DNA of 64,000 bases, from assembly GCA_029204225.1 (NCBI GenBank), contig CM055099.1, positions 49,943,027 through 50,007,026 of the forward strand, in the 5' to 3' direction. The stretch is from Diphasiastrum complanatum (lineage: Eukaryota > Streptophyta > Lycopodiopsida > Lycopodiales > Lycopodiaceae). Within the stretch, counting starts at the first letter, position 1. Each line of letters starts with the position of its first letter. The position numbers were made by a program, and so were the translations under genes. Below, piece after piece: positions 44,242 through 55,465 of this stretch. The notes below the pieces were generated by a model. It had not been told where the DNA came from. It did not search any database and saw nothing but the letters and a program-made list of their open reading frames with translations.

Positions 44242-46558
44242 TTAAATTGGGTCAACAAAGAACAACTCTTTGTAATACCACTGTAGACGACCACCGTTTA
44301 CAACAGTGTCTAGGAGTATGCCGTCAAGTGTTTGCATTTGGACTGTACCATTAGGAAAGATTTTATTGATAACGTATGGCCCCTCACTTTTGAACTTCAA
44401 TTTGTCGGGGTGTTTCTTTGATGTATAAAGAAGCACCTGGTCAGCTAAGTGTAGATCTTTATTGCGCAGGTGACGGTCATGCTAGGCCTTTTGGCGTTGT
44501 TTGTTAACTAGTTGTGCATGATAAGATATTAGTCTCGTCTCGCATAATTGGGCTAACGTAAATAGCTTGGTTTTGACATGTTGTTCTATTGAAGCCTTTT
44601 CACAGAGATCTGTTGAAAAATCTTCCATAACTCTTAGCGAAGGTACTAAGAATTCTACGGGCATTACCACCTCTTGACCATATACTAAGTGGAAAGGTGT
44701 AATCCACCCAATGGCTTTCTTCGGGGTGGTGCGGTAAGCCCAGATAGCTGAGAAAAGTTTTGTTTACCAATAAAAGCGACTGGTTTCAACTATCTTGGTT
44801 AAAATTTTACAGATCGTCTTGTTAGTTGATTCAGCCTGGCCTTTACAACTAGGGTAGGTGTACTTTTTCTGTAAATGACCAGGTAATGGCGTAGGAGGTT
44901 ATCAACGACAACATTTAAAAAGTGCGTGCCATGATCACTAACTAGAGCTATGGGACAGCCAAAACGTGTAATAATATTTTGTAAAAAAAACGTGCGACTG
45001 TTTTTGCGTTGGCGTCCTTCGTTGCTCGAGCCTCAACCCACTTAGTGGCATAATCTGTGGCTATGAGGATGTAGCGAGCTTGGGTGTGTTTTGCTATTGG
45101 ACTGATTGGTCCAACAAAGTGAATCCCCCACTTATGGAAGACTTCGTCTTCTATAATGGGAGTCAATGGTGTGAAGTCTGCTTTGGTATTCTCCTTTGCT
45201 CGTTGACAAACATCACACGCTTTAATGACAACAAACGTGTCCTTAGACAAAGATGGCCACCACAATCCTGATCGAAGGATAATCTTCGCTGTGGCTTCAG
45301 CAGAAAAGTGGCCACCCCCTCTATCATCATAAGCGGGATGATGGGTGTGTCAATGTCTGTAGAAGATGGGAGAATATCCACATCATCTACAGCTGTTTCG
45401 ATACGACATCGATTGGAATCAGCACAGTCCACGGTGGCTAGTGCATGACCCCAATTTATTATGTCTGTGGTTCGTGTATAGTGCCCTTTGGTTGGATTGG
45501 GACACTATCTGATTCGTCATATGTTGTAGATGACCAATCATCGTATACCTTGGCGGGCTTGACATGGCCGACTGAGTCAACCGTGACTCGTTTATCATGG
45601 TTGCCAAAGGTAATTTTACAATGCTTCCAATCTTGGACAACACCTACCATCTAGAGCCAGGGTGTACCAAGAAGGAGTTTATTGTATTGGCATCTTCTGG
45701 TAGGTTTAAGATGACACAATCAATAACAAACTTGACACCTGCTATTTGAACTTTTATATTTGATAAATGACCAACAGGGTTGGTAGCTCGTTGATCAGCC
45801 ATGCGAAGTTGATATCGTGGTTGATCGAGGGTATGGAAGTCCCATGACTTTGCCAATGACAAAGCCATTATAGTAACATCCGATCCGCTATCTAGGATAG
45901 CAAATACTGCAAGATAGTCTTTATAGGACAAAGATAGCGTGATGCTATTCCCCTTAGCAACACCTATATTCATTAGATTCATAGGAATCTGAGGAATTTC
46001 AGGAATCTCTTCTGGTTTCCGCCGTTCATCAGGAATAGGAGGCAGCTGAAAACTACGATGGATATAGCGTTGAAGTCCGGTGAAGGATTTGATTGCACTA
46101 TGGAACATCATGGCGAGTTGAGCTTGCAAGAGATCAAAAAATACTTCAAGTCCCTGTAGGGATTGCTCTTTTTCGGGGATATGAGCTGATAACGGACTTT
46201 CCGTATGTGCTTCCTCTCGCAAAAACTCATCTCGAAATTCATTGTATTGCCTTTGTTCTACTTTTGGGTCCGGGTAGTCTTTTGATAATGTGGAAGCCGT
46301 CAAATGGCTTCCATGTGGGTCAGCTGATTTTCTATGGTTTTGCTGTTGTTCTTGTTGTTGGCGTTGTGCTCGAGTGAGAACTCTAACAGGTTCAGATGAG
46401 ATATGACGTGCTAGGAGAATTATGTTAGGTTGTTTAGGACAATCCTTGAGACTGTGTTTACGTACACAGTCGGGACATTCCGCATGGTATTGGTTTTTAA
46501 CTTTACAGTCAACCATGAAATGTCCTGTTTCGCCACAAATAAAGCAGCGGTTGCTCAT
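44242..46558 (-). pseudogene. Ty3/gypsy gag-pol with reverse transcriptase/RNase H deleted
   Basis: Read downward. CCHC knuckle CFICGETGHFMVDC with a second CPDC…HSLKDC cluster (46540-46430); Gln-rich linker; aspartic protease with DSGSD (45878-45892); after a frame shift LLLGTPWL and WKHCKITFGN. Next, within about 100 bp, comes the integrase: zinc-finger start AYDDRGGGHFSAE, then LWWPSLSKD and CDVCQRAKEN. Core WGIHFVGPISP has His in place of the first catalytic Asp; ATDYATKWVEA has the second; GQAESTNKTI has the Glu. The tail is KLKFKSEGPYVINKIFPNGT, ending WYYKELFFVDPI-stop at 44242. The reverse transcriptase and RNase H (normally over 400 residues) are wholly missing. No LTRs were recognised. 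Confidence 0.85.
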
Positions 46559-47771
46559 TGGTCCTGTGATGATAGCGTAACCATCTTAGTTGGCTAGTTG
46601 TGCTGGGTTTTCTGGTGGTGTGGAATACTCATCTCGTTTGCACGAGCATGCACTATCTTGTTGTTTGCTTGCAATTTTGTGTATAATGATCTATATTTGC
46701 TATTTTTGGATCCACATGTGTGAAATACAGTAGCTTGCTGATTTTGTACGAACAACAATAGTACATAATCATTTCATTCAAGTTTGATCAAGTTCTATTG
46801 GTGTTTGCATCTCATTTTGTGTGTAGATATTGAGTTTTTTACATTGGTGAGATTGGTAGTGTATTTCTCTTTCTAATCAAAGATCATTCAAGTAGATTGA
46901 ATCTTAAGGATCTGAAATCTTTCACAAGTTGAGACATGTAGTTTTCCTCGGTTTTTGGTAGGGTTCCTCTAGGGGAGAGTTGTGCAGATTTCCGACAGGG
47001 GAGGAAAGGGCGAAGTTGATTCGTAAGAAAGTTTTGTTACACCCATAGTTTCATATGCACAGATATACCAATCGGACCAAAGTTGCAGTCCGCGTTCCGG
47101 AAAACACAAATTTACATAGGAGGGAATCATGCACCACCCTCTTCCTGACTGTGCCAATAGTGTCTTTAATTTTCAATTTTATTTCAAATAGTTCTAAGAC
47201 ATGCTGCATCAATTTTTTGATGTAAATATATTCCCATCAGCTGTGACAAAGAAGTTGAAAAGACATTTTTTGTATTTTGTTGGTCATTTCCATATGCATT
47301 ATAGCTCCAACAATATACTGGTAGAGAAGTTAACCTTGTAGACTTCATTCACAAGTCGAGACACGATCATTCAACTAACTTTAAGTCCGAGATACAGAGT
47401 TGAAAAATGCAACTTGATGCAACATTAATAATGAAGATCACTTTCAGAAATCCACATAAACCAGTGACTGCTTGTCTGAATCTATATCTGTTTCAAACCA
47501 AAATAAGAGGGATTCATGAATAAGCAGAGGGTATGCAGATGGATGTTAAATGAGAAAGCAATTTCAACAACTATTATTACACCACAATCTCTTGGAGATG
47601 TGCAATGTCGTCCAAAACAGCAGAGACCATGCTAGTCTTAAAAGAATGAAAGAAAAACTTTCTTAGCTCGTTTTTTGTACGTATAGAATGTGTTGAGGTT
47701 CATACATACGGAACGAAACAGTAAGCCCTCAATTTTTTGGGACGGGGCTTTCATGACACATTGATACATAC
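46559..47771. other. Stretch between gypsy pol and the XCT fragment, no gene seen
   Basis: AT-rich DNA that may include the gypsy leader (46560-46900) and the end of the element that carries the ARF/XCT fragments. No LTR end, primer site, terminal inverted repeat or Helitron hairpin could be assigned by eye. Confidence 0.35.
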
Positions 47772-48597
47772 CTCGCATCTCGATGCAGAAATATATGCTT
47801 GTTCTTTTTGTCGTTCTACAACCTTGCCTGCATGTGACTGAATCACAACCCCAATATATTGGCATGTTTTTCAACATTCTTTACAATGAGATAAATCTCT
47901 GACCGGACCGAATCACAACCCTAATATTGACATGTACTCAGCATTCTTTACTATGAGATAAATCTCCGACTCTTTGCTCAAAAAAAAAGTACCTCATCTT
48001 TCTCTATTGTGGCATCTGCAATTGTCCAAATGTCTTCATGTACATCAAAGTGAAACAGCTGTATACATAGTCTACAATCCTAAGGACCTCAAAATGGAAT
48101 AGTTGTATACATAGTACGGATTCTTGAGACGTCCATAGTTAAAGATCTTCGGAAAATCATTTCAATGTTAATGACTTGAAAAATTACAACATGTTCTTTT
48201 CAGACTGTGCTCCAAACTATATTTCAATCTAAGAAGATGCCTTCCAGCTTGCACACATTATATTCCAACTTACAGGTCCACGCTTTCCCCTTGCTTTGTT
48301 GATAATTAGTTCATAGAAGCTGTATTACTACATACGCAAATTAGGTCATATAAAATCACTGATAATATATTAATGGGAAAACCTTGAGACAGGTTGCATA
48401 GAGAATTTATAGATATACATTATATTCCATTTACCTAAGAAACAAACACTACATGAAGCTTACATGAGGTATGATTAAGTCTTCTTTCACATATAATAGG
48501 TTCTCCACAGAGGCTGTTCGAACTTCTCTGAAGTCTGCAGCCAATTGCTGTTGAACAGCTCGTAAGAATTCAACTATAGTATCTCCCTTTCTGGCCT
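47772..48597 (-). pseudogene. XCT: XAP5/XCT gene fragment: four consecutive exons with introns
   Basis: Minus-strand exons: 48597-48464 (RKGDTIVEFLRAVQQQL … ENLLYVKEDLIIPH), 48327-48274 (stop-YSFYELIINKARGKRGP), 48059-47994 (LFHFDVHEDIWTIADATIE) and 47837-47772 (SHAGKVVER…ASRCE). Together they match a continuous part of XAP5 CIRCADIAN TIMEKEEPER (a FAM50-family nuclear protein). All joins are in phase and flanked by GT/AG. The coding ends before and after this block are absent. Lesions: CAA to TAA at the start of exon 2, a neighbouring CAC to TAC, Arg to Trp in exon 3, and a three-codon loss plus Trp to Cys in exon 4. The upstream side joins an ARF relic on the same strand. It is a captured, decayed gene fragment, not a working gene. 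Confidence 0.85.
47838..47975 (+). repeat. Tandem duplication of about 70 bp in the XCT fragment intron
   Basis: Two units share GAATCACAACCC(C/T)AATAT, CAGCATTCTTTAC and ATGAGATAAATCTC. They lie between XCT exons 3 and 4 and so arose after or within the captured copy. Confidence 0.8.
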
Positions 48598-48670
48598 CTA
48601 TAGCAACACACCAAAAAGCCAAAAATTAAAAAAAAACATTAAAATGTAAGTATGAAAAGATACCAGCTAG

Positions 48671-49545
48671 CTGAAAATTCAGCGATGTTGGCTCTGGGGT
48701 AGTAGATTACTTCAAATGCATGCCCTGCAGCTGCTAAGGTTGTTGCCTCCAGCACAAATTTGGTAGTCACAGGAACTCGGTTGCGTGCCAAACTACTGGT
48801 GGCAATGCTTCTAGGTTGTGTGCCAAACTACTGGTGGCAATGCTTCCAGGTTTTCATTGTTGCAGCCTAAAAAAAAAATCAGGGGGCTTCACCTCCTAGC
48901 GAGAGGGAGGACGCGGATGGGCAGCCGGGCCTGTATGTCAGGATAGGATATCGCCGCTAGATGTGGCTCGCATTGAGCGGTGGACGCCAACGTAGAGCTG
49001 CCCTATGGCATTGCGCAGAAAGACAATTGCATCCCCTTCCACCAGCTTCTTTTGATTCACGAACGTGCTCCACCCGGTGGTGCGTCCCCATGTAGATGTG
49101 TGAACTTCCACATGTCTCCATGTACGTCCTTGGCCAACACTGTCTGCACAGGCAGATCCACAGAGTAATCCAGCCTCAGAAATATAGTCTTTGCACAGTA
49201 GCGAGGAATAGAGAATCCCCCCCCATTGTTTGCATCGCTCTTAGAGTCTTCGCAAATGATGTAGGATTTTCCACATGCTGCTGCGATGTGCATGCTTCAT
49301 CCTCTTCCACTGCAAATGTGCCTTCAGACTGCAGCCTTATGTGAGCATAAACCTCATTCGTTTCTGCATTTGCGAGTAAATTGACAGCTATAACCCGGCA
49401 TGGGACTGTGCTTGAGGGGCCGAGAGTGCGAGGAAAGTCAAGAGGTGTGGCAGATTGCTCCCCATCATTCCTTGAGAGAAGTAGATTACCTGGGCTCCCA
49501 CAGTAGGCAGCTGCACCATCCCCCTGCGCATGCATGCCACAACTG
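48671..49545 (-). pseudogene. Class-C auxin response factor (ARF10/16/17-like) pseudogene
   Basis: Minus strand, frames changing at least four times: QLWHACAGG; MVQLPTVGAQVIYFSQG; then ATPLDFPRTLGPSSTVPCR and ETNEVYAHIRLQ with PTSFAKTL; then the B3 DNA-binding domain SDANNGGGFSIPRYC and TVLAKDVHGDMWKF; then TGWSTFVNQKKLVEGDAIVF; and finally the start of the auxin-response domain, AGHAFEVIYYPRANIAEF. The SDANNGGGFS sequence is characteristic of the ARF10/16/17 group, whose members bind auxin response elements. The expected HLLTT-type residues are lost, a 37-bp tandem duplication (48783-48850) sits in the linker, and the protein stops just inside the auxin-response domain, where XCT sequence begins. 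No introns are seen. Not functional. Confidence 0.85.
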
Positions 49546-49938
49546 AGAATCCTAACCCTTCCGTCGATCATCTGAGACCACATTCAAGCCTGCTCTTGCT
49601 CTTGGATCTTGCTTTTGTGTGTGAGAGAGAGATGGATATTGAAAGGAATATCGTGACAGAGGGAACATCTATTGAGGTAGCCCGCAACGTGCATTATAGA
49701 GAGAGACCCGATCGAGAGACAGAGAGCGAGAGAGCGTGAGCGCAAATGAAATCTGTGTGTGTTTCTACAAAAAAAAAAAAATGGTTTGTAGGTGTTCTTT
49801 TTTTTATCATTTTGTTTAAAACGTTTTTTTAATTTTTTTTTTCTTTGCAATAGCGTGACAAATTTTGTGAGCAGAGTGTGACATTTTTGATGACATAGGG
49901 TTAAGTTTTTTACGGCAACCCTGACACTCTCTCTCTAG

Positions 49939-49972
49939 AATATATATATATATATATATATACATATATATA
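49939..49972 (+). repeat. (TA)n microsatellite
   Basis: TA run with one TACATA interruption, about 360 bp upstream (minus-strand sense) of the ARF relic. Confidence 0.95.
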
Positions 49973-50206
49973 GATGCCGAGGTCCTACTCTCTACATGTA
50001 AACAAACTTTCATTTTCAAAGATTTGTTTCTTCGTAAAATTTTTGTACACCCTTCAATTTGAAGGTTTTGTTTACAAAAAAAAAACTCACCACAATGGCA
50101 GTGCCAATTTCTTATTTTTTTATATTAACAAAAAACACTCACCACATGTGCAAATGCTTACACGTGCAAGAAAATAAAAAATGCTCACACCTCCAAACAC
50201 TCTCCG

Positions 50207-50208
<2 letters not shown>

Positions 50209-50268
<60 letters not shown>
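50209..50268 (+). repeat. (CT)n microsatellite
   Basis: Near-perfect CT run of about 60 bp; on the minus strand it is (GA)n like the two in the TIMELESS intron. Confidence 0.95.
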
Positions 50269-50270
<2 letters not shown>

Positions 50271-50549
50271 TGTTGATGTCTCTAACCCATTTGGGCTCCT
50301 ATCCCTTTTTCATGTTATCTTTTTAGATATTAATTTATTTTCAATAGAAAAATATATTTCTTAACAGTCTCAAGTTTTTAATGAGCACATGATTCATTGA
50401 AGTAGCCAACAAATTTTTTTTTCATCAAATTTTATGACATTTGTAGACTTCAAAACTTATTCAATTTAGTTGATAAATTTTCTTAAAGGGCCTCATCCTA
50501 ATATGCAAATTTCATTTCCTTGCCATTTTTTTTAAACTCTTCTATCTTC

Positions 50550-52035
50550 TTTGTTTTAGCTCAGATTCTGGTATAGTCAAGAGCGAAAGCGAACAATTTG
50601 CCGATCTTGACACTCTGAAATTATCCATACCTTTATGATTATTAATCGATTTATTAAATTTCATCCTTTTTTTTTAAAGTTATTGCATTTGTATTTTATA
50701 TTCTATTTCTTCAAACTCAAGTATCTTCTCCGTTTGAGTTCGAATTTCGGCGCGGTAAAAAGCAAAATAATTAACACCTGCAGATTTTGATCCAACACCA
50801 GCGATTGTAAATCAAATAAATAATTAATATTCACAATAAAATCTTATTCTATGACATGAATACATTATTTGGTTGTTCATTGTTTTGGAAATATCATATC
50901 CAAAATATTTCATTTTTAATTTCTCAATTCTACTTGAAAGTAGACATCCGATATGGCATTACGAGAATTTTCAGAGGCCCAAAAGGTACATTGTTATGAA
51001 TATCATTAATCATTTTTTATGATCAAATAAAGTACCTAAAAAATAATGCTTTTAGCTATTTGAAATTGGCAATTTAATTCTAATCATGACTTTTATGATG
51101 GAAAATTTTGCTAGCTTTTCTGAAAATTAAAAAAAGAAACTCAAAATCGCAAGCTTCGACGTCTGAAGATATTGAAGAATTGCGAATTTATCCTATGACG
51201 TGACAAATGTTCCTATTAAATGCTTGCGGAATCGATCCAGAACGATACAAAGATGGGTTTCAAAATAGTTACAGTATGAGCACGTATGTCACAACACAAA
51301 AACGTGCAAGAGAAACGTATGTGCATGAACATCACAGAGATCTTGTGGAAGATAAAATAATCACCTCTATTTTCTTTAATTTATTTTCCATTGTATTCTT
51401 TTTAATTCATTATATTGAACGTATGCAAATCATAGCATTTTTATAACATATAACACTTTTATAAATTGTTTTCCATTGCAATTCTGGATTCGATCAAGAC
51501 GAATAGGATGTCGATACAACATTTCGAAACACATTATGACAAAAGTTACTATGCAGTACGTAACTTATATTTCGGTTATAACATTTCCATGTCAAATTGA
51601 AAAACTATGTCTTGGGCAGAATTGAATGCCATCAACACAGACCTGGGGAGACAACTTGGTCACCTCTCCGACACAGGAGCTCGACTGACAGTTGGTCCTA
51701 TCACAATTGAAAACGTTTTGAAGATCTTAGAACAAGAAACTACCAACACATCGATTACGACAACTAACGTGCATAAGATTCATATCTTTTAATCGTTCTA
51801 ATGTACAATTTGTCTACAATGCATTTTACACACACATGTAAATACAAACTTGCAACTAACAAATAACAGGTGATAACTCTCGAATCTCCACAATCGATAT
51901 CACAACGATCCTCTTTTAGAGGTATTTCAAGTTAATGTTATTTTTCGGCTCGAAATAGATATTTTTTTATCATAAAAAAAAAATCCATTATCAATATTCT
52001 TCGCAAGATCTGTTGACACTGCCACCGCCACCGAA
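50550..52035 (+). other. Cluster of small coding-like segments upstream of the GIY-YIG relic, unrecognised
   Basis: Short, separately open pieces in the same orientation: SDSGIVKSESEQFADLDTLK (near 50560), MALREFSEAQK followed by GTACAT (50953-50985), LLNACGIDPERYKDGFQ and RARETYVHEHHRDLVEDK (51207-51360), HYDKSYYAVRNLYFGYN (about 51530-51585), and LNAINTDLGRQLGHLSD with GARLTVGPITIENVLKILEQ (51607-51740). Between them lies strongly AT-rich DNA with GT/AG possibilities, but I could not join them with confidence. They may be exons or decayed separate genes of one mobile or viral element. No family was recognised. Confidence 0.4.
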
Positions 52036-52371
52036 ATGACTACAAGAAAATTCTTCACAATCTACAAAATAGTCTCTCGAACAAACAAGCTAATCTACAT
52101 AGGCCAAACAATAGATTTTGACAAATGCATGCGACAACATGCTCATTGACCACTAAAAGAGATGGATTATGACAGGACTTGCGTCGATTTTTTTGATTAT
52201 TATGAAGCTCGGATATTAGAAATTGTTAATGAATCTTCGATTGTAGATAGATTAGAAAAAATGTATATCAAAATGTTTAGATCTCAAAAAATACGAGCTT
52301 GTAATAACTTAAGCAGTCGTCCATCACTCTCGTGTAAATACTGGTATTTGAAACGTCGATCTTACATTTGA
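52036..52371 (+). pseudogene. Small stand-alone GIY-YIG nuclease-like ORF, one in-frame stop
   Basis: A 111-codon frame with TGA at codon 38 (52147-52149). The N-terminus reads FFTIYKIVSRTNKLIYIGQT: TIY and YIG stand for the two halves of the GIY-YIG motif. DFDKCMRQHAH follows; the family's catalytic Arg falls on this Cys (TGC, one C-to-T step from CGC). The Glu region is YYEARILEIVNESS, and the C-terminal VDRLEKMYIKMF matches the usual last helix. The TGA is likewise one step from CGA. Stand-alone GIY-YIG proteins of this size are known from large DNA viruses and phages, and the domain is part of Penelope-like retroelements. No reverse transcriptase is seen nearby. The superfamily call is fairly secure; the origin is open. 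Confidence 0.65.
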
Positions 52372-53439
52372 AATTTTTTGACACATTTTATCAATTCCTA
52401 ATCTTAAAATACATTCATACTTTAATTCAGTCATCTATGAATTCTTCTGCGGTATTTTGAATAACTTTGTAATTTTCTTTTTATTTTACATTTATAGAAA
52501 CCAAGATATTCAAACTCAATTGAACAACATTGCCATTACCAATGAAAATTAGTTAAAAGATATTATCAACTACCAACTATTTCAATTCCGACATTGTTCT
52601 TGATCAACATTCATTTGAAATGTTTTGATCTTCTAAAAAAATCCCAAAACACATTTTTGTAATTACTAATTGTGTGATTACATGTATCTTTGTGAGAATG
52701 ACATTCCTATGTTTAATAGACACATAGATAATGCTTTTCTAGTTCGTTATCTCATGTTCCTTTTCAAAATGCAAGTTTTTTTTAGGTTACAACATAACGA
52801 CATAAAACATACATAGGTCGAATACAAAATTCAATTATCATTATGAGATGCAATTCGCTCTTTACAGTTTATGTTTGACTCGAATTGGGACAAAAATGCG
52901 TAGCTAGTTTCGAGTAATACAATTTTCAAAGAAGAAAACTTTTGAAAGTCAAAAAATCTGCAATTTGCTTGATAGCAAAGAAAGCTCTAGAAAATTTGAA
53001 AACAAACAAAACTTTAGATTCGAGACTCCCTTATCTATGTTTTTTTTCCCTTGAGTCATATTCTAAAATTGCTTATGGGATAATTAATATGCCACGTGTC
53101 AACACCATGTGCATTTTTTATCTTAAGCTAAATTAACAGTTTTGATTATTTTGATTTTTTTTTTGTGGGTTTTAAAACCCATTTAACAAATATAAAAACC
53201 TTGCGCACAATTTTTGAGAAAAGGCCTAATTTGAACTTCTATATATAGCTTGAAAAAATGTCATGCTTAACTACATGCTTATAGGATAAATATGTGAACC
53301 CAATGGTTTCTCCTCATGCCTCTATCCATTATGCATTGTCCATCCATTCTTCCAAAAGAGAAAAAAGCTAAAAAATATAAATATATTTCCAAAACCTTGA
53401 AAATACAAAAAACAAAACCAGTCCCAAGTCAAGTATATT
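52372..53439. other. AT-rich stretch, no gene recognised
   Basis: Contains a 64-codon frame at 52942-53136 with a basic start, which I cannot assign. Otherwise no structure was seen. Confidence 0.4.
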
Positions 53440-54535
53440 AAGATAGCTTAAGCTTGATCCCTTTTCAATGAAATTGACTCCTATTACATGAGATAACAAA
53501 AATTTGGTGTGCATCTTTTGGGATAGGTCACTTTTGGTGAATATCACCAATGGTTTCTCATAAAGTGATCAAATTCAAAAAAATTTGTGCTCATGAAATA
53601 GAACAAAGTCGATCCCCATCACTTGAGATAGTTCAAATCTAATGTCCAATACAGATCTTGGTCCTTATCACTTGACATAGAAGATCGAGTGACTAAAGTT
53701 GATCAATCTACAGTTTGGGACAATCAATTTTGCCTCTTTTTAGATGGAATTTTCTCCTACCACTCAAGATAATTCAAATTTGACATCAATCACCCATGTG
53801 ATGATCTTGGATTTCAAGGGTACTATTGATGGGATGATCTTGTACTTTTACAACATTCCACTCTCTCCAATGTGCACTCTTTTGTCCATCACCTTGTTTG
53901 ACTCTTAGGATGATGCTCCTATTAATATCCTACAAAGACGAGCTGTACCTCATCGATAACCTATCCTCTTCGTGCTGGATATGCCACAACCTAGGCGACT
54001 CTTGATTTTTGTTCCATTTTCAAATGATGGGTACTTTTTGGGTCCTACCGGTCCCTAAGTATCATTCTTAGCTATAGACCCCCTTCCCGTTTTCACTTTC
54101 TTACCTTATTAAGTTAGGCATCCCCATAAAGACTTTTTCTTTTAGTGAAGTTAAACGTGGATTACCCCTATCAATCAAAATAACTCAAATTTGATGTGCG
54201 TCATCATAGATAAGTCAATTTTGGACCTTATCACTCAATATTTCCTATTGGGTGATCAAATTAGAGGAATCTCAACTTTAAGACAATTAAGTAGCTGAAA
54301 TTTGATGTCTCTTTGCTCAACATGGTTTGACTTTAATGCCTAAACGCTATGATTTTTTCCTTAGCAATCGACATAATTGATGAAGGGCTTGAGTTTGATC
54401 CCTCATGGATGGAGTTGGCCGTTATCACTCAATATAGATAAAATTTTAATGTTTATCACCCAAAAAATTTTGAATTTGATTTCTACATGTGAGAAACTTC
54501 AAATCTAGTCCTCATCACTTGACTTAGCTCATCAA
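53440..54535 (+). repeat. Degenerate periodic repeat region
   Basis: A loose module built on CATCACT(C/T)(A/G)A(G/A)ATA…TTCAAATTTGATGT…ATCA recurs at least six times (near 53485, 53620, 53755, 54180, 54300 and 54430-54490), with spacings of about 60-400 bp and low identity. It looks like an old tandem array broken up by change. Confidence 0.5.
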
Positions 54536-54539
54536 CATT

Positions 54540-54845
54540 AGGGGATATTAGAACACAAAATGGGCCCTTTGTCAAGATGTTTTTTTTTTTACTTCACTTG
54601 CTGTCAACACTTAAGTGGCCCAATCAGTGGTGTCCATCTGTGAAGAACTGTAACAGTGGTTGACAGACGAAAATTGCTTTTGCCTTTCCCAGCCAAATTT
54701 TGGTGATTTTTAAAAATCCCGCCGGGCAGTACAAACAATTGTGATTGGACCACAGTTACTACTTGAATACTCTTTTGTTGCTCGTATTTGTACACTCGAA
54801 GTTGACTTAACGTCAATAGTTGTAAATTATAGTTAGCTAGTCGCT
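54540..54845 (+). repeat. Dispersed repeat of about 305 bp, copy 1
   Basis: Starts ATTAGGGGATATTAGAAC and ends TAGGAACTTCTTGTCATTC. It matches 61348-61675 over the full length. Both copies have the same ends and different flanks, which indicates a discrete unit (solo LTR or short non-autonomous element). No terminal inverted repeat was found. Confidence 0.7.
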
Positions 54846-55465
54846 GTAGTTTAGGAACTTCTTGTCATTCTTAGTATGCCTCTCATTCTCTTCATTCTCT
54901 TCGTTCTCATTCGTACTCAACTTCCATAGAGACATTTTGGACTAATGGTGACACACAATCGGAGACCAAGAGGAACCATTGATGCAGGCCAAGATGAAGG
55001 CGAGCAGTTTGCTTGGTGTGGGCTATGAGCTGTCCTAGTATCGGATCAATGTGCATGTGTACAGATTGTAAAATATTTTAGATCAATAAAGATCTGAATC
55101 CATAAATGATCTTGGGCTATAAAGACAACAATATATCACCAATTTTGCCAATGTAAAAAAATTAGCATCTACTCCAAGAATGAGATGCAAAATCTGATAG
55201 ATCTTGATTAAACATCAACCAAAACATAAAATAGTGTTGGTCTATACAATTATATTAAGCTACTATATTTCACACATGTGGATATGAAAATAGCAATTAA
55301 TGATCATTCTACACATAGATTTAGAAGATATCACAAGTTAGTGCACCAATGGATAGTAGACTCCCAAGAGAACCATGTATAAGCATGAATGCGATAAGAG
55401 AGAGAATTCTCTTTCTTTTCATGAGTTACATCCTTTTATAATAGGTCCTAAACCTAAATTGCCAC
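54846..55465. other. Stretch before copia element B, no gene seen
   Basis: It has (CATTCTCTT)-type short repeats at 54885-54915 and then AT-rich DNA. If copia element B ever had a 5' LTR here, it is not recognisable as a copy of the 3' LTR. Confidence 0.35.

Noticed and set aside
43885-44294. Hydrophobic ORF overlapping the end of gypsy pol, possible envelope-like protein
   Set aside because: The hydrophobic run comes from AT-rich sequence read in a Phe/Leu/Tyr-heavy frame. There is no signal peptide, cysteine pattern or cleavage motif, and the frame runs straight into the minisatellite.
1-49545. A TIMELESS gene and an XAP5 CIRCADIAN TIMEKEEPER fragment in one window, hinting at a clock gene cluster
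   Set aside because: Plant TIMELESS acts at replication forks, and the XCT piece is a decayed captured fragment. The co-occurrence is coincidental.
48671-49545. Functional ARF gene
   Set aside because: At least four frame changes, loss of conserved B3 residues, and truncation at the join to XCT exons.
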